Positions 6,552-14,040 of a DNA stretch of 21,996 nucleotides are shown one piece after another. Position numbers and translations under genes: made by a program. Positions within the stretch are counted from its first letter, which is position 1; the number at the start of each line of letters is the position of its first letter. Location: NCBI GenBank assembly GCA_046758085.1, contig JBHHZP010000053.1, positions 1 to 21,996 on the forward strand, written 5' to 3'. The DNA comes from VRUB01 sp046758085 (lineage in GTDB: Bacteria > Pseudomonadota > Gammaproteobacteria > Acidiferrobacterales > SPGG2). The notes below the pieces were generated by a model. That model saw only the letters and a list, made by a program, of their open reading frames with translations, was not told where the DNA came from and made no database searches.

Positions 6552-6940
6552 ACATCTCCGCTTGTGGCAAGGCTGAACGCAAAAAACGGAGTGAATCATG
6601 CTCTCGTGCGACCTTCTCTCGCCCCACCCAGCAGTCACTTTGGGCGCCGATGTTTGAAAGGACAGCCCGAATCACGGTCAATTCCAGACACCAGGTTGGG
6701 CAGCGGCTTTCATTGGTTCGACCAACTTAAGGTTGTATTACAATATAATACACAATCAGAAACGCCCTTCTTTCTCGGGATTCCTGATCGAATTCACACG
6801 CTAAGGGCAAGCTGGCACGGGTGTTGCTTAGTGTTAGACAGAGCCGGGTTCCCGGCCTGGTACGAACCGAAGGGAGTGGGAACCCAACCGTGTCGAGTAG
6901 CGAGGACACGAGCATTAGCAAGCGGACAAGGAGTGAGACA
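6552..6940. other. Intergenic stretch with possible structured leader
   Basis: No gene is supported here. The stretch contains the second operator-like repeat (6734-6752). Beyond it are two possible stems: GGGTTCCC (6846-6853), which can pair with GGGAACCC (6878-6885), and a CGTGTC/GACACG pair just before 6915. These lie in the presumed leader of the small gene at 6941. No known riboswitch is recognised. A short ATG frame at 6598 with GGAG upstream encodes only 19 residues and is not called. Confidence 0.35.
6734..6752 (+). promoter_or_regulatory. Second copy of the toxin-antitoxin operator, opposite orientation
   Basis: Plus-strand TGTATTA-CAATA-TAATACA matches the antitoxin operator in 18 of 19 positions when that is read on the minus strand. 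Arms are perfect and only one spacer base differs. It includes TATAAT at 6744-6749 on the plus strand, directed towards the small gene at 6941. The antitoxin could bind both sites. Confidence 0.65.
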
Positions 6941-7126
6941 ATGGTTATGCGCAAAGCGTCTGGGTTCACGATTCAATACTACCGCGACATGATCGTACTG
7001 AGCGGTGCTATGGACGCCATCCATCTGGAAGCCGAAAAGATCGTTCGGCGGTTCGCCTACAGCGCCCGGCCCTACCAGGTAAAGAGCGACAGCATCGATC
7101 GCATCGTGTTGGCCGCAACCAGCTGA
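6941..7126 (+). CDS. Small protein of unknown function
   Basis: A 61-residue frame starts at an ATG with a good ribosome site (AAGGAG, 8 nt away). The protein starts MVMRKASGFTIQYYRD, has no signal peptide or membrane helix, and mixes short strand-like stretches (FTIQYY, MIVLSG, RIVLAA) with a helix-like MDAIHLEAEKIVRRF. It is basic overall. I do not recognise it. It lies downstream of the second operator copy on the plus strand, so it could share control with the toxin-antitoxin pair. The ribosome site is the main support; a chance frame is still possible. Confidence 0.5.
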   Translation: MVMRKASGFTIQYYRDMIVLSGAMDAIHLEAEKIVRRFAYSARPYQVKSDSIDRIVLAATS

Positions 7127-7505
7127 AGACGGATCGTAACGCAAGTCCGGCTTAGCCACGCTATTTATATATTTAGTCACGCCGCGATCGGACGCCGCGC
7201 GACAATTTCGACCATCACACCCCTCGGCAATTCCATCACCTTCGTCCATAACACGATTCGTTGCGTCGTCAAAGCATTCCCTACCCGAGGTTGTCAGTGA
7301 GCACAAGTTCTGTGCATGCTACAACAACGTAAGGCGCCCGGCTGTCACGCATCCGCTCAGCACGGACCCCAAAGTGCAGTCCGTTCTTGCCGGAAAAGAT
7401 CGCTGTTTGCCTGAGCAGACACTGCTCGGTTTCCCAGCGGGGTCATGTATACGAGCGGCCTGCTGACCCTCCTCCCCACTGGCCGCGGAGGCAATTAATA
7501 CCGGA
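7127..7505. other. Intergenic stretch without a supported gene
   Basis: Nothing convincing is encoded here on either strand; the frames present lack ribosome sites. An AT-rich patch (about 7160-7177) stands out in otherwise GC-rich DNA. Near the right end a weak hairpin (CCTCC with GGAGG, about 7468-7491) lies just after the RND permease stop, without a T-tract. Confidence 0.4.
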
Positions 7506-10500
7506 TCACACCGACTCCCCCTCCCCATTTATTGCAGCGGGCCGGGGAGGGGCCTCGCCGATCCGCAGCAGGCTGGGGAGCAGTATCAGCGTGAAGGCGG
7601 TGCTAACCGACATGCCGCCGACAATCACCGCGGCCAGGCCGCGATAGAGTTCCGTACCCGCCCCGGGCACCAGCATGAGCGGCAGCATACCGAATATGCT
7701 GGTGAGCGTACTCATCAGAATCGGCCGCAAGCGCAGGCCGACCGCCTGCTCCACCGCCGCACGCCTCGAAGTGCCTTCGCGTTCCGCCGCCCGCGTCTGG
7801 TGCACCAGCAAGATGGCATTGTTGACCACCAGGCCCAGCAGGATGATGAAGCCGATCATGGTCAGCATATCCATTGGTTGAAAGGTCACCAAGTTAACAA
7901 GGCGCAGCGCCGCAACTCCGCCGACGGTGGCAAGCGGTAGTGCCAGCAACACCAGCAGGCTGTCGAGGAAGGAGCGAAACAACGCACTCATCAGCAGGTA
8001 GAGGATCGCGATCGCGAGCAGGAAGCTGCCGGTCATTTGTTCGAGTGCCACTTCGAGCTGGTCCGCGGTGCCGGTGTAGCGGATAGCGCCGTCTTCGGGG
8101 AGGAAACGCTCAACCACAGGCTGGACCTTGTCCCGCAGGACCTGCAGCGCCTCTTCCAGAGAGACGCCGTCGGGCGGCCGGATCTCCAGCGTCACCGTAC
8201 GGCGGCGGTCGAGGCGGCGGATCTGGTCCGGCCCGGCGGTGCGGACGATTTCCATCAGCTCGGACACCGGCAGAATGCCGCCCCGCGGGGTCGCCAGTGG
8301 AATCGCGCCCAGCTCCTCCGGGGTCGACCAGCCTTCTACCCGCACGATAATGTCCAGGCGCTCCTCACCATCGAAGTAATCGCCGACGAACAACCCATCG
8401 CCCAGCGCCCGCGACACGGCTGCCATGATCTGACGGTCCCAGCCGGCCTCGGCGACGCGACGCTCACTCGGCATCAGGCGCAGCTCCGGCTCGGCAAGCT
8501 CCAGGCCGGGCAGCGGGCGCACGACTGCACCCGGCAACTCTTTCTGGATTGTGCCGAAGGCCACCAGCGCCGCTTTGAGCACCGTCTCCATGTTTCGCCC
8601 CTGCAGGTTCATGTCTACGCTGCGCCCGCCGGCAAAGCCGCCGAACAGCGACGCACGCCGCGTAAACGCGAGCGCGTCGGGAAAACCACGGATCGCGGCG
8701 TCGATCGCCGGCAGCAGCGCGTCGGCGTCACGGTCATTCTCGGCGCGCGCGCCCATGAACACCCCGGCGGGAAAGGCGACGAAGAAGTAGTGCTTGATCT
8801 TGGGTTCCTTCTCGCCCTTGATGTAGGGCTCCAAGCGCCGCGCGATCACGCGGCCCATCTCTTCCTCGATGTGGTCGATGTTGACACCGGGCGGTGGCAG
8901 GATGAATGCAAAAACAAGGTTGCGGTTGCCTTCCGGCAGGTAGTCGGCCTTGGGAACCAATAACCAGGTCACGAGCAACGGCACACTCAGGAGCCCGGCA
9001 ATCGATGCGGCGCGCCGCCCGGGCGTATCGGTCAGGCGCATGATGAGCGTGGTGCCGTTGCGCCACCAGTGGGCGTGGCGATCGTGCAGATTTATCTTGC
9101 TCAACCATTGCTTCGCGGCGGTGGGAATGATCGTAACTGCGACGACCAACGAGGTGCTAATGGCCACCGCAATCGTAATCGCGAGGTCGGCGAAAAGCTG
9201 GCCCGCCTCGTCCTTGAGAAACACGATCGGCAGGAAGATTGCGACCGTCGTCGCCGTGGAGGCCAACAACGCGCCCCAGACCTGCATGGTCCCGCGATCT
9301 GCTGCCATTTCAGCCTTTTCGCCGCGCTCACGCAGCCGCACGATGTTCTCCAACACGACGATGGCCGCATCCAGCACCATGCCTACGGAGAATGCCAGTC
9401 CAGCCAAGGAGATTACGTTGAGGGTGTGGCCGCTGAGATCGAGTACGACAAACGCCGCCGCCACGCACAGTGGAATCGCGGCGGCAACCATGAGCGTGGC
9501 GCGAAAGCGGCGCAAAAACCACCACAAGACACCCACCGCGAGCAGAATTCCCAGTGCCAGATTGTTCCGCAACATCTCGATGGAACGGTGAATATAAATG
9601 GTCTCGTCATACACCTGCTCGATGGACAATTGCGCCCGCGAAAGCGGGCCTTCGCCCAGCTCGGCGGTGGCCTGTTGGAGCCCGTCCATCACTTCCAACA
9701 CATTCACCCCGGTCTCGCGGTGTGCATTCACGGCAATTGCGGGTGTGCCCTTTGTGATGACGAAGCTCTTGCGGTCCTCCAAGGTCACGTCGATGTCGGC
9801 AATGTCGCGCAGACGCACTGGCCGCCCATCGCGCCACTCGAGCACCAGCTCGCCCATGGTCTGGGGCTGCAAGGCACCCGTAAAACGCACCGTGTATCGA
9901 CGTTTTCCCACATCGGCAGTGCCTGCGGAGATGTCCTCGTTGCCGCCGGTGAGCCGCGCCGCCACGGGAAACTGAACACCGAGGCTGGCGGCTTTGTAGG
10001 GATTAAAGGTGATACGCACTTCCCGTTCGCGACCACCGCGCACTTCTGACAGGGCGACGCCGGGTACGCGCTCGAAACGGGTTTGGACGACTTCCTCGAT
10101 ATAGTCCTTGTAGCGCTGGATGTCGCGATCGTTGCCGGGCAGTGTCTTGATAATGAACCAGGCGATCGGGCGGCTGCGTCCGCCGACCGTGCTGATTACG
10201 GGCTCGTCCGCGTCCTCGGGGTAGCGCGGTACCTGGTTCAAGCGATTGAGCACCTCGACCAACGCACGCTGCAGGTCGAACCCGACAATGAACTTGACGC
10301 TGATCTCGCCCTGGCCGCGCCGCGCCTTGGACAGCATTTCCACCATGCCCGGCAGACCGCGCAGGACCTTCTCCTGCGGTTCGAGGATCTCGGCCTCGAT
10401 CTCCTCAGGTGCGGCCGCGCGCCAGCTTGTGAGAATGGTGATCTCGGGCTTTTCCACCTCAGGCGTGAGCTGAATAGGCAAGCGGCTCAGACCAATCGCG

Positions 10501-10574
10501 CCGAACAGGACGACCAGCAACACGGCCACGAACGCGGCTACCGGATTACCGAGTGCAAGGCGTGTGAGCGTCAC
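7506..10574 (-). CDS. RND-family efflux transporter permease
   Basis: The 1022-residue inner-membrane protein is an AcrB-like (COG0841) proton-driven pump subunit. It has the usual layout: TM1 at residues 10-30, a large periplasmic loop, TM2-6 (about 333-500), a second periplasmic loop, and TM8-12 (about 840-1005). Motif A-like GMVLDAAIVVLENI (398-411) and GLVVNNAILLV (914-924) correspond to the AcrB proton-relay regions. Asp402 aligns with AcrB Asp407, but Ala403 replaces Asp408 and Asn918 replaces Lys940. Some RND subgroups lack this Asp-Lys pair. The GTG start overlaps the adaptor stop by 4 bp. The last 17 codons run through a CT-rich repeat. Substrate is unknown. No outer-membrane TolC-type gene is adjacent. 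Confidence 0.92.
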   Translation of the reverse strand: MTLTRLALGNPVAAFVAVLLVVLFGAIGLSRLPIQLTPEVEKPEITILTSWRAAAPEEIEAEILEPQEKVLRGLPGMVEMLSKARRGQGEISVKFIVGFDLQRALVEVLNRLNQVPRYPEDADEPVISTVGGRSRPIAWFIIKTLPGNDRDIQRYKDYIEEVVQTRFERVPGVALSEVRGGREREVRITFNPYKAASLGVQFPVAARLTGGNEDISAGTADVGKRRYTVRFTGALQPQTMGELVLEWRDGRPVRLRDIADIDVTLEDRKSFVITKGTPAIAVNAHRETGVNVLEVMDGLQQATAELGEGPLSRAQLSIEQVYDETIYIHRSIEMLRNNLALGILLAVGVLWWFLRRFRATLMVAAAIPLCVAAAFVVLDLSGHTLNVISLAGLAFSVGMVLDAAIVVLENIVRLRERGEKAEMAADRGTMQVWGALLASTATTVAIFLPIVFLKDEAGQLFADLAITIAVAISTSLVVAVTIIPTAAKQWLSKINLHDRHAHWWRNGTTLIMRLTDTPGRRAASIAGLLSVPLLVTWLLVPKADYLPEGNRNLVFAFILPPPGVNIDHIEEEMGRVIARRLEPYIKGEKEPKIKHYFFVAFPAGVFMGARAENDRDADALLPAIDAAIRGFPDALAFTRRASLFGGFAGGRSVDMNLQGRNMETVLKAALVAFGTIQKELPGAVVRPLPGLELAEPELRLMPSERRVAEAGWDRQIMAAVSRALGDGLFVGDYFDGEERLDIIVRVEGWSTPEELGAIPLATPRGGILPVSELMEIVRTAGPDQIRRLDRRRTVTLEIRPPDGVSLEEALQVLRDKVQPVVERFLPEDGAIRYTGTADQLEVALEQMTGSFLLAIAILYLLMSALFRSFLDSLLVLLALPLATVGGVAALRLVNLVTFQPMDMLTMIGFIILLGLVVNNAILLVHQTRAAEREGTSRRAAVEQAVGLRLRPILMSTLTSIFGMLPLMLVPGAGTELYRGLAAVIVGGMSVSTAFTLILLPSLLRIGEAPPRPAAINGEGESV
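7518..7552. repeat. CT-rich dispersed inverted repeat, copy 3 (inside coding sequence)
   Basis: CCCCTCCCC (7518-7526) and GGGGAGGGG (7544-7552) are exact reverse complements across 17 bp. Read on the minus strand it begins CCCCTCCCCGGCCC, like the copy at 5110. It lies within the RND permease gene and encodes part of its C-terminal tail (APPRPAAINGEG). Confidence 0.75.
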
Positions 10575-11665
10575 GGCTTTGACTTGACTGGCAACACTTC
10601 GACCTTCACCCCCGGGCGCAGGCGTTCACCGCCACGGATCACAACACGGTCACCGGCGTGAATGCCGTTGCGCACCTCGATGAATGCGCCCTCGGCGATC
10701 CCCGGGATCACCCCCACGCGCTCGGCGGTGTTATCGTCCAGGATCCGGTACACGCTGACACCGTCACGCCTGAGCACGAGCGCATCGCGCGGCACCGCGA
10801 TGACCTTGCGCGGCGTAGCGGTCGGTACGGCAACCCGCAAGGTTTGCCCGGCAGGCCATGCGCTGTCTTCCACGCTCAGGCGCAGCTCGTAGAGCCGCGA
10901 GCGGTCATCACCCACCGGCACGATCGTCCTCACATGGCCCTCGCCCTTTTTCGGGCTTGCGGCGAGCTTGAGCACGGTGCCAACCTTGATGAACCCGAGC
11001 GTCTCGGCCGGCACCCGGGTCTGCACCTCGAGTGAACGCGAATCGACCAGGCGCACGACGGCTTCCCCGGGCTCCGCCCACTCACCGACCCGCTTCAGCC
11101 TCTCGGTCACCACACCGGTGAAGGGCGCGTAGATCTGCGTGCGTGCGAGCTGTTCCTTGGCGAGTTTGACGCGGGCGCGCGCTACCGCCACCTCGCCCTT
11201 GGCCACATCCCGATTCGAGATGGCCTGGTCGAGGTTGCTGGGCGTGACAATCTTGCGTTTGACCAGCGGCGCCAGCCGTTTCACCTCCTGCGTGTAGAAC
11301 TTCACGCGCGCCTGCTCGCGCAGTACCGTGGCCTCGCGCTCGGCCAGGGTATCGCGTATCAGTGTGTCTTCGAGCCGGGCCACGAGCTGGCCCCGTTTCA
11401 CCGCCGTCCCCACCTCGGCGACCCACATCAGGCGCCCGGCGACTTCGGCCGCAATGCGCGCATCGTCGCGGCTGATCACGGTGCCGGCAAAATACGTGAC
11501 CGGCGCGAGCATGCGCTCCTCGGCCGTTGCCACCGCGACAGGCACGGCCAGCGGACCCTGCGCCATTGCGGCGAACGCAAGCACGCCCGCCAGGGCGGCG
11601 GCCGCACCAGAGGTTTGGGCGAGGCACACTACGCGAGGCGTCGTGCAAAATTGAGGATGCCACAT
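10571..11665 (-). CDS. RND efflux periplasmic adaptor subunit
   Basis: The 364-residue protein is a membrane-fusion (HlyD/AcrA-type) adaptor that should link the RND permease to an outer-membrane channel. A hydrophobic N-terminus (about residues 12-35, Ala-rich) exports it. It then has a split biotinyl-lipoyl-like domain (GRLMWVAEVGTAVKRGQLVARLED and IYAPFTGVVTERLKRVGEWAEPGE) around a helical hairpin (about 95-165), a beta-barrel domain (about 200-280), and a C-terminal membrane-proximal domain with AVPRDALVLRRDG. The ATG at 11665 has only a weak ribosome site; a GTG at codon 13 is an alternative. Its TGA overlaps the permease GTG, which indicates one operon. Confidence 0.9.
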   Translation of the reverse strand: MWHPQFCTTPRVVCLAQTSGAAAALAGVLAFAAMAQGPLAVPVAVATAEERMLAPVTYFAGTVISRDDARIAAEVAGRLMWVAEVGTAVKRGQLVARLEDTLIRDTLAEREATVLREQARVKFYTQEVKRLAPLVKRKIVTPSNLDQAISNRDVAKGEVAVARARVKLAKEQLARTQIYAPFTGVVTERLKRVGEWAEPGEAVVRLVDSRSLEVQTRVPAETLGFIKVGTVLKLAASPKKGEGHVRTIVPVGDDRSRLYELRLSVEDSAWPAGQTLRVAVPTATPRKVIAVPRDALVLRRDGVSVYRILDDNTAERVGVIPGIAEGAFIEVRNGIHAGDRVVIRGGERLRPGVKVEVLPVKSKP

Positions 11666-11848
11666 ACCCGTGAGAAACTTAGGCTCAAACCATTGCGCAG
11701 GGCAGAAGGGCCTTGCTGTGAAGCAGGCTGTTGTATTGCGCCATCTATGCTACCACGCGTCGCACCGTTCGCCAGCGGCGCTTCCAATCGCCTTCATTGC
11801 AGACAGCCGCGCACGCAGGAAATTCCTCGATGGAAAGGCCCGAATATT

Positions 11849-12000
11849 TCATCGCGGAGCGCGCAGAGACCGCAGAGGGGTTTGATTTCAAGCAGATTTG
11901 TCCTACCCATCTAAGCATATACAGTGTGACAGTTTGTACGCCTGCTCGGGTGTACCCGCCAGTGCCTAGTGATCTATTTTCTCTGCGATCTCCGCGGTGA
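11849..12000. repeat. Inverted-repeat-bounded intergenic element
   Basis: Left arm 11849-11868 (TCATCGCGGAGCGCGCAGAG) matches the reverse complement of the right arm 11981-12000 in 17 of 20 positions. The interior of about 110 bp has no gene. The arms resemble the GCGGAG/GCAGAG repeats common between genes in some proteobacteria. The region 11666-12157 holds no supported gene. Confidence 0.55.
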
Positions 12001-12106
12001 GTTCATGCGATTTCCGGGCTAGGTCGTCATTTCAGGCAAATAATGGCAGTCGAATTCACTCCGACCCGGGGATACACGGATCGCCGTTTGTTCCACCTGC
12101 CACACA

Positions 12107-12136
12107 AAGAAAAAGGGCGGCCCTCGGGGTCGCCCT
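12107..12136 (-). terminator. Rho-independent terminator of fccAB
   Basis: On the minus strand a GC-rich hairpin spans 12136-12114. It has AGGGCG pairing with CGCCCT, extended by a further GC stretch to a short loop, and is followed directly by TTTTTCTTT. It begins 22 bp after the fccB stop and points the right way to end the fcc transcript. Confidence 0.85.
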
Positions 12137-12157
12137 GCAGCGGTGATACGCTGGCGT

Positions 12158-13447
12158 CTATCCCCACGTATCGGAGCTGATGCTCAGGTACCAACCCACG
12201 GCGTATCTGGCTTCGTCCCTGCGGAACATGGCGGAGGCATTCTTGGGACTGACGCCGCCGGCCCCCTTGACCTTGATGATGTTGCCCTTCTCGCCCATGC
12301 GGTACACCATCGCCACCGAGATGCCGTAGTGAGGTCCGACCAGACTGTAACAGGTGTTGACAAAGGAGGGGTCGGGCATGGGCTCGCCGCTCAAGGCAGC
12401 GACAACCGCGGCCGCGCAAACCTTGGCCTCGCTGCTGGCTGCGAAACCGGACTTGGGCAGCGGCGAGGCGACAGCGGCGTCGCCGATAACATGGATTCCC
12501 CTGTGCACGGTGGACTCGAAGGTCTGCTGGTTCACCGGACACCAGCCATCGTTGTTCGCAAGCCCCGCAGCGTGCGCGATCGCGCCGGCTTTTTGCGGCG
12601 GGATCAAGTTAATTACATCGGCCTTTTGTGGCTTGCCGAACGTAGGACGCACCGTCATCTGCACCGCATCGACCGCTTCGATTTCACCGCCATCGGCACG
12701 CTTGATCCAGTCGATCATGCCGGGATAGAGCTTCTGCCATCCTTGCATGAACAAGGGCTGCTTGGAAAACTTGTCCTTGGCGTCGTAGATCAGGATCTTG
12801 GAGCGGGGTTTAACCTGCTTGAGGTAATGCGCGATCAGGCTCGCGCGCTCGTACGGTCCGGGCGGACAACGGAAAGGATTGGCCGGTGGCGCAATAATCA
12901 CGGTCCCGCCGTTCGGCATCTGCTCGAGTTGCTTGCGCAAGGTAAGAGTCTGCGGGCCCGCCTTCCAGGCGTGGGGAATCACCTCAACTGTCGTCTCATC
13001 GTACCCTTTGATCGCTCCCCAGCGGAAGTCGATGCCCGGAGAGACCACCAGACGATCGTAGCGTAGTTTCTTCCCACCTGCGAGCGTGACTTTCCTGGCC
13101 GCTGGATCGATCCGGGTCACGGTGTCGTGGATTACTTTCACCCCGTACGGGTTGCGCAACTTGTCGTAGCTATGGGTGATCCAGTCGATTTTGTACAAGC
13201 CACCCAGGACGGCGTTGCTGAACGGACACGTGACGAACTTGGTGTGAGGCTCGACCAGAGTGACCTTAATACCTGGCGCCAACCTGCGAAGGTACTTGGC
13301 GCAAGTGGCACCGCCGAAGCCGCCACCGACGACAACGACGCGGCCCCGTGCTTTTGCCGCTTCCGTAACGATGGGCCAGCCTAACGTGGACACGGCGCCT
13401 GCCGCACCCATTAGCCGGATGAAATCTCTGCGCGTAAAGTTATTCAT
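12158..13447 (-). CDS. fccB: Flavocytochrome c sulfide dehydrogenase, flavoprotein subunit
   Basis: The 429-residue protein oxidises sulfide at an FAD centre and passes electrons to its cytochrome partner in the periplasm. A Tat signal (RRDFIRLMG, residues 6-14) precedes the FAD-binding VVVVGGGFGGATCAKYL (about 37-53). Cys74 in VTCPFSNAV lies where Allochromatium FccB carries its covalent FAD. Cys194 (FRCPPGPYERAS) and Cys366 (NTCYSLVGP) match the redox-active cysteine pair, with similar spacing. The C-terminal FCSD domain is complete. The ATG at 13447 has a strong AGGAGG ribosome site. It lies 19 bp after fccA and is followed by a terminator. A sulfide:quinone reductase is less likely because of the Tat signal, these cysteines and the cytochrome neighbour. 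Confidence 0.93.
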   Translation of the reverse strand: MNNFTRRDFIRLMGAAGAVSTLGWPIVTEAAKARGRVVVVGGGFGGATCAKYLRRLAPGIKVTLVEPHTKFVTCPFSNAVLGGLYKIDWITHSYDKLRNPYGVKVIHDTVTRIDPAARKVTLAGGKKLRYDRLVVSPGIDFRWGAIKGYDETTVEVIPHAWKAGPQTLTLRKQLEQMPNGGTVIIAPPANPFRCPPGPYERASLIAHYLKQVKPRSKILIYDAKDKFSKQPLFMQGWQKLYPGMIDWIKRADGGEIEAVDAVQMTVRPTFGKPQKADVINLIPPQKAGAIAHAAGLANNDGWCPVNQQTFESTVHRGIHVIGDAAVASPLPKSGFAASSEAKVCAAAVVAALSGEPMPDPSFVNTCYSLVGPHYGISVAMVYRMGEKGNIIKVKGAGGVSPKNASAMFRRDEARYAVGWYLSISSDTWG

Positions 13448-13466
13448 GCCTATGGCCTCCTAGTTG

Positions 13467-13781
13467 CTATTTCCTGGTCGCCATGTACTCTGCGATCAGC
13501 TGGATTTCCTCCGTGGTATAACCTTTAGCGTGGCGCCCCATCACAGTCGACTCACGCGTGCCTGAGCGAAATTCCAACAACGCGGTGCTTATGAAGTCCG
13601 CCGACTTTCCGTTGATGTTAGGAATCGCTCCCGGGCTCTTGCCGTCTGTTCCGTGGCACCCCGCACAGGACACACTCAGCATGGCGCCCTGCGTCAGCTC
13701 TTCAGCTTGTGCCGTTGAGAACAGCAGCAAGCTCACGGCGCCGGCTGCTGATAACGTTGATGCTCGAAACGATCCTCGCAT
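13467..13781 (-). CDS. fccA: Flavocytochrome c sulfide dehydrogenase, monoheme cytochrome subunit
   Basis: This 104-residue periplasmic c-type cytochrome accepts electrons from FccB. The ATG at 13781 follows GGGAGGTGG and gives a Sec signal peptide ending near STAQA. The mature part has a single heme site, CAGCH, then GTDGKSPGAIPNINGKS, and a likely axial Met in STVMGRHAKGYT. The C-terminal helix EEIQLIAEYMA is typical of class I cytochromes. Allochromatium FccA carries two hemes and is about twice as long; this is the short, single-heme form known from green sulfur bacteria. A longer start at 13814 would spoil the signal peptide. It is cotranscribed with fccB. Confidence 0.9.
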   Translation of the reverse strand: MRGSFRASTLSAAGAVSLLLFSTAQAEELTQGAMLSVSCAGCHGTDGKSPGAIPNINGKSADFISTALLEFRSGTRESTVMGRHAKGYTTEEIQLIAEYMATRK

Positions 13782-13843
13782 TGCCCACCTCCCATCTGCG
13801 TGCTTGGTAATCAATTAACAGATCACAACGGCTACCTTTTTCT

Positions 13844-13857
13844 GTGACTCAGGTCAA
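13844..13857 (-). promoter_or_regulatory. Possible CRP/FNR-family box upstream of fccA
   Basis: On the minus strand TTGACCTGAGTCAC has the form TTGAC-N4-GTCAC, close to FNR/DNR-type sites (TTGAT-N4-ATCAA). Its centre is about 70 bp before the fccA ATG. The first hexamer could instead be a -35 box (TTGACC). No clear -10 box follows. Confidence 0.4.
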
Positions 13858-13928
13858 GAACAGGCTTATGTGGTCTAAGTCGCCTAAGCTGCGACCATTT
13901 CCCGCCCCGCGGTTGGCGACGCAGTCAG

Positions 13929-13964
13929 CCTGGGTGACTGAAAAATAGCGTACTCCTGGGTGAC
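13929..13964. repeat. Ten-base direct repeat in the fcc upstream region
   Basis: CCTGGGTGAC occurs at 13929-13938 and 13955-13964, 26 bp apart. The first copy is also part of an inverted repeat, CAGTCA (13922-13927) with TGACTG (13935-13940). Paired sites for a regulator of fccAB are possible, as is chance. Confidence 0.4.
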
Positions 13965-13972
13965 AAGCCACT

Positions 13973-13992
13973 GTATACCTACGGTGGTATAC
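13973..13992. promoter_or_regulatory. Operator-like inverted repeat between the M50 gene and fccA
   Basis: GTATACC (13973-13979) and GGTATAC (13986-13992) are exact reverse complements across 6 bp. The length and symmetry suit a dimeric regulator. It lies 48 bp after the protease stop and about 190 bp before fccA. No regulator gene is adjacent. Confidence 0.4.
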
Positions 13993-14040
13993 CCGTCATA
14001 ACCCCCCCTCCCTTTATGGAGAGATGAGGAGAAAGCGGTA

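Noticed and set aside
6598..6657. 19-codon frame with GGAG before the ATG
   Set aside because: Too short, with no similarity I can name and no neighbour to support it.
6794..7306. Minus-strand frame of 170 codons opposite the small gene
   Set aside because: No ribosome site, odd composition with many Cys and His, and no recognisable motif.
9069..10049. Long plus-strand frame inside the RND permease gene
   Set aside because: It mirrors the codons of a clear permease gene on the other strand and has no domain of its own.
14000..14030. Possible fourth CT-rich repeat after the M50 protease gene
   Set aside because: The arms match poorly (CCCTCC against GGAG) and the flanks differ from the other three copies.
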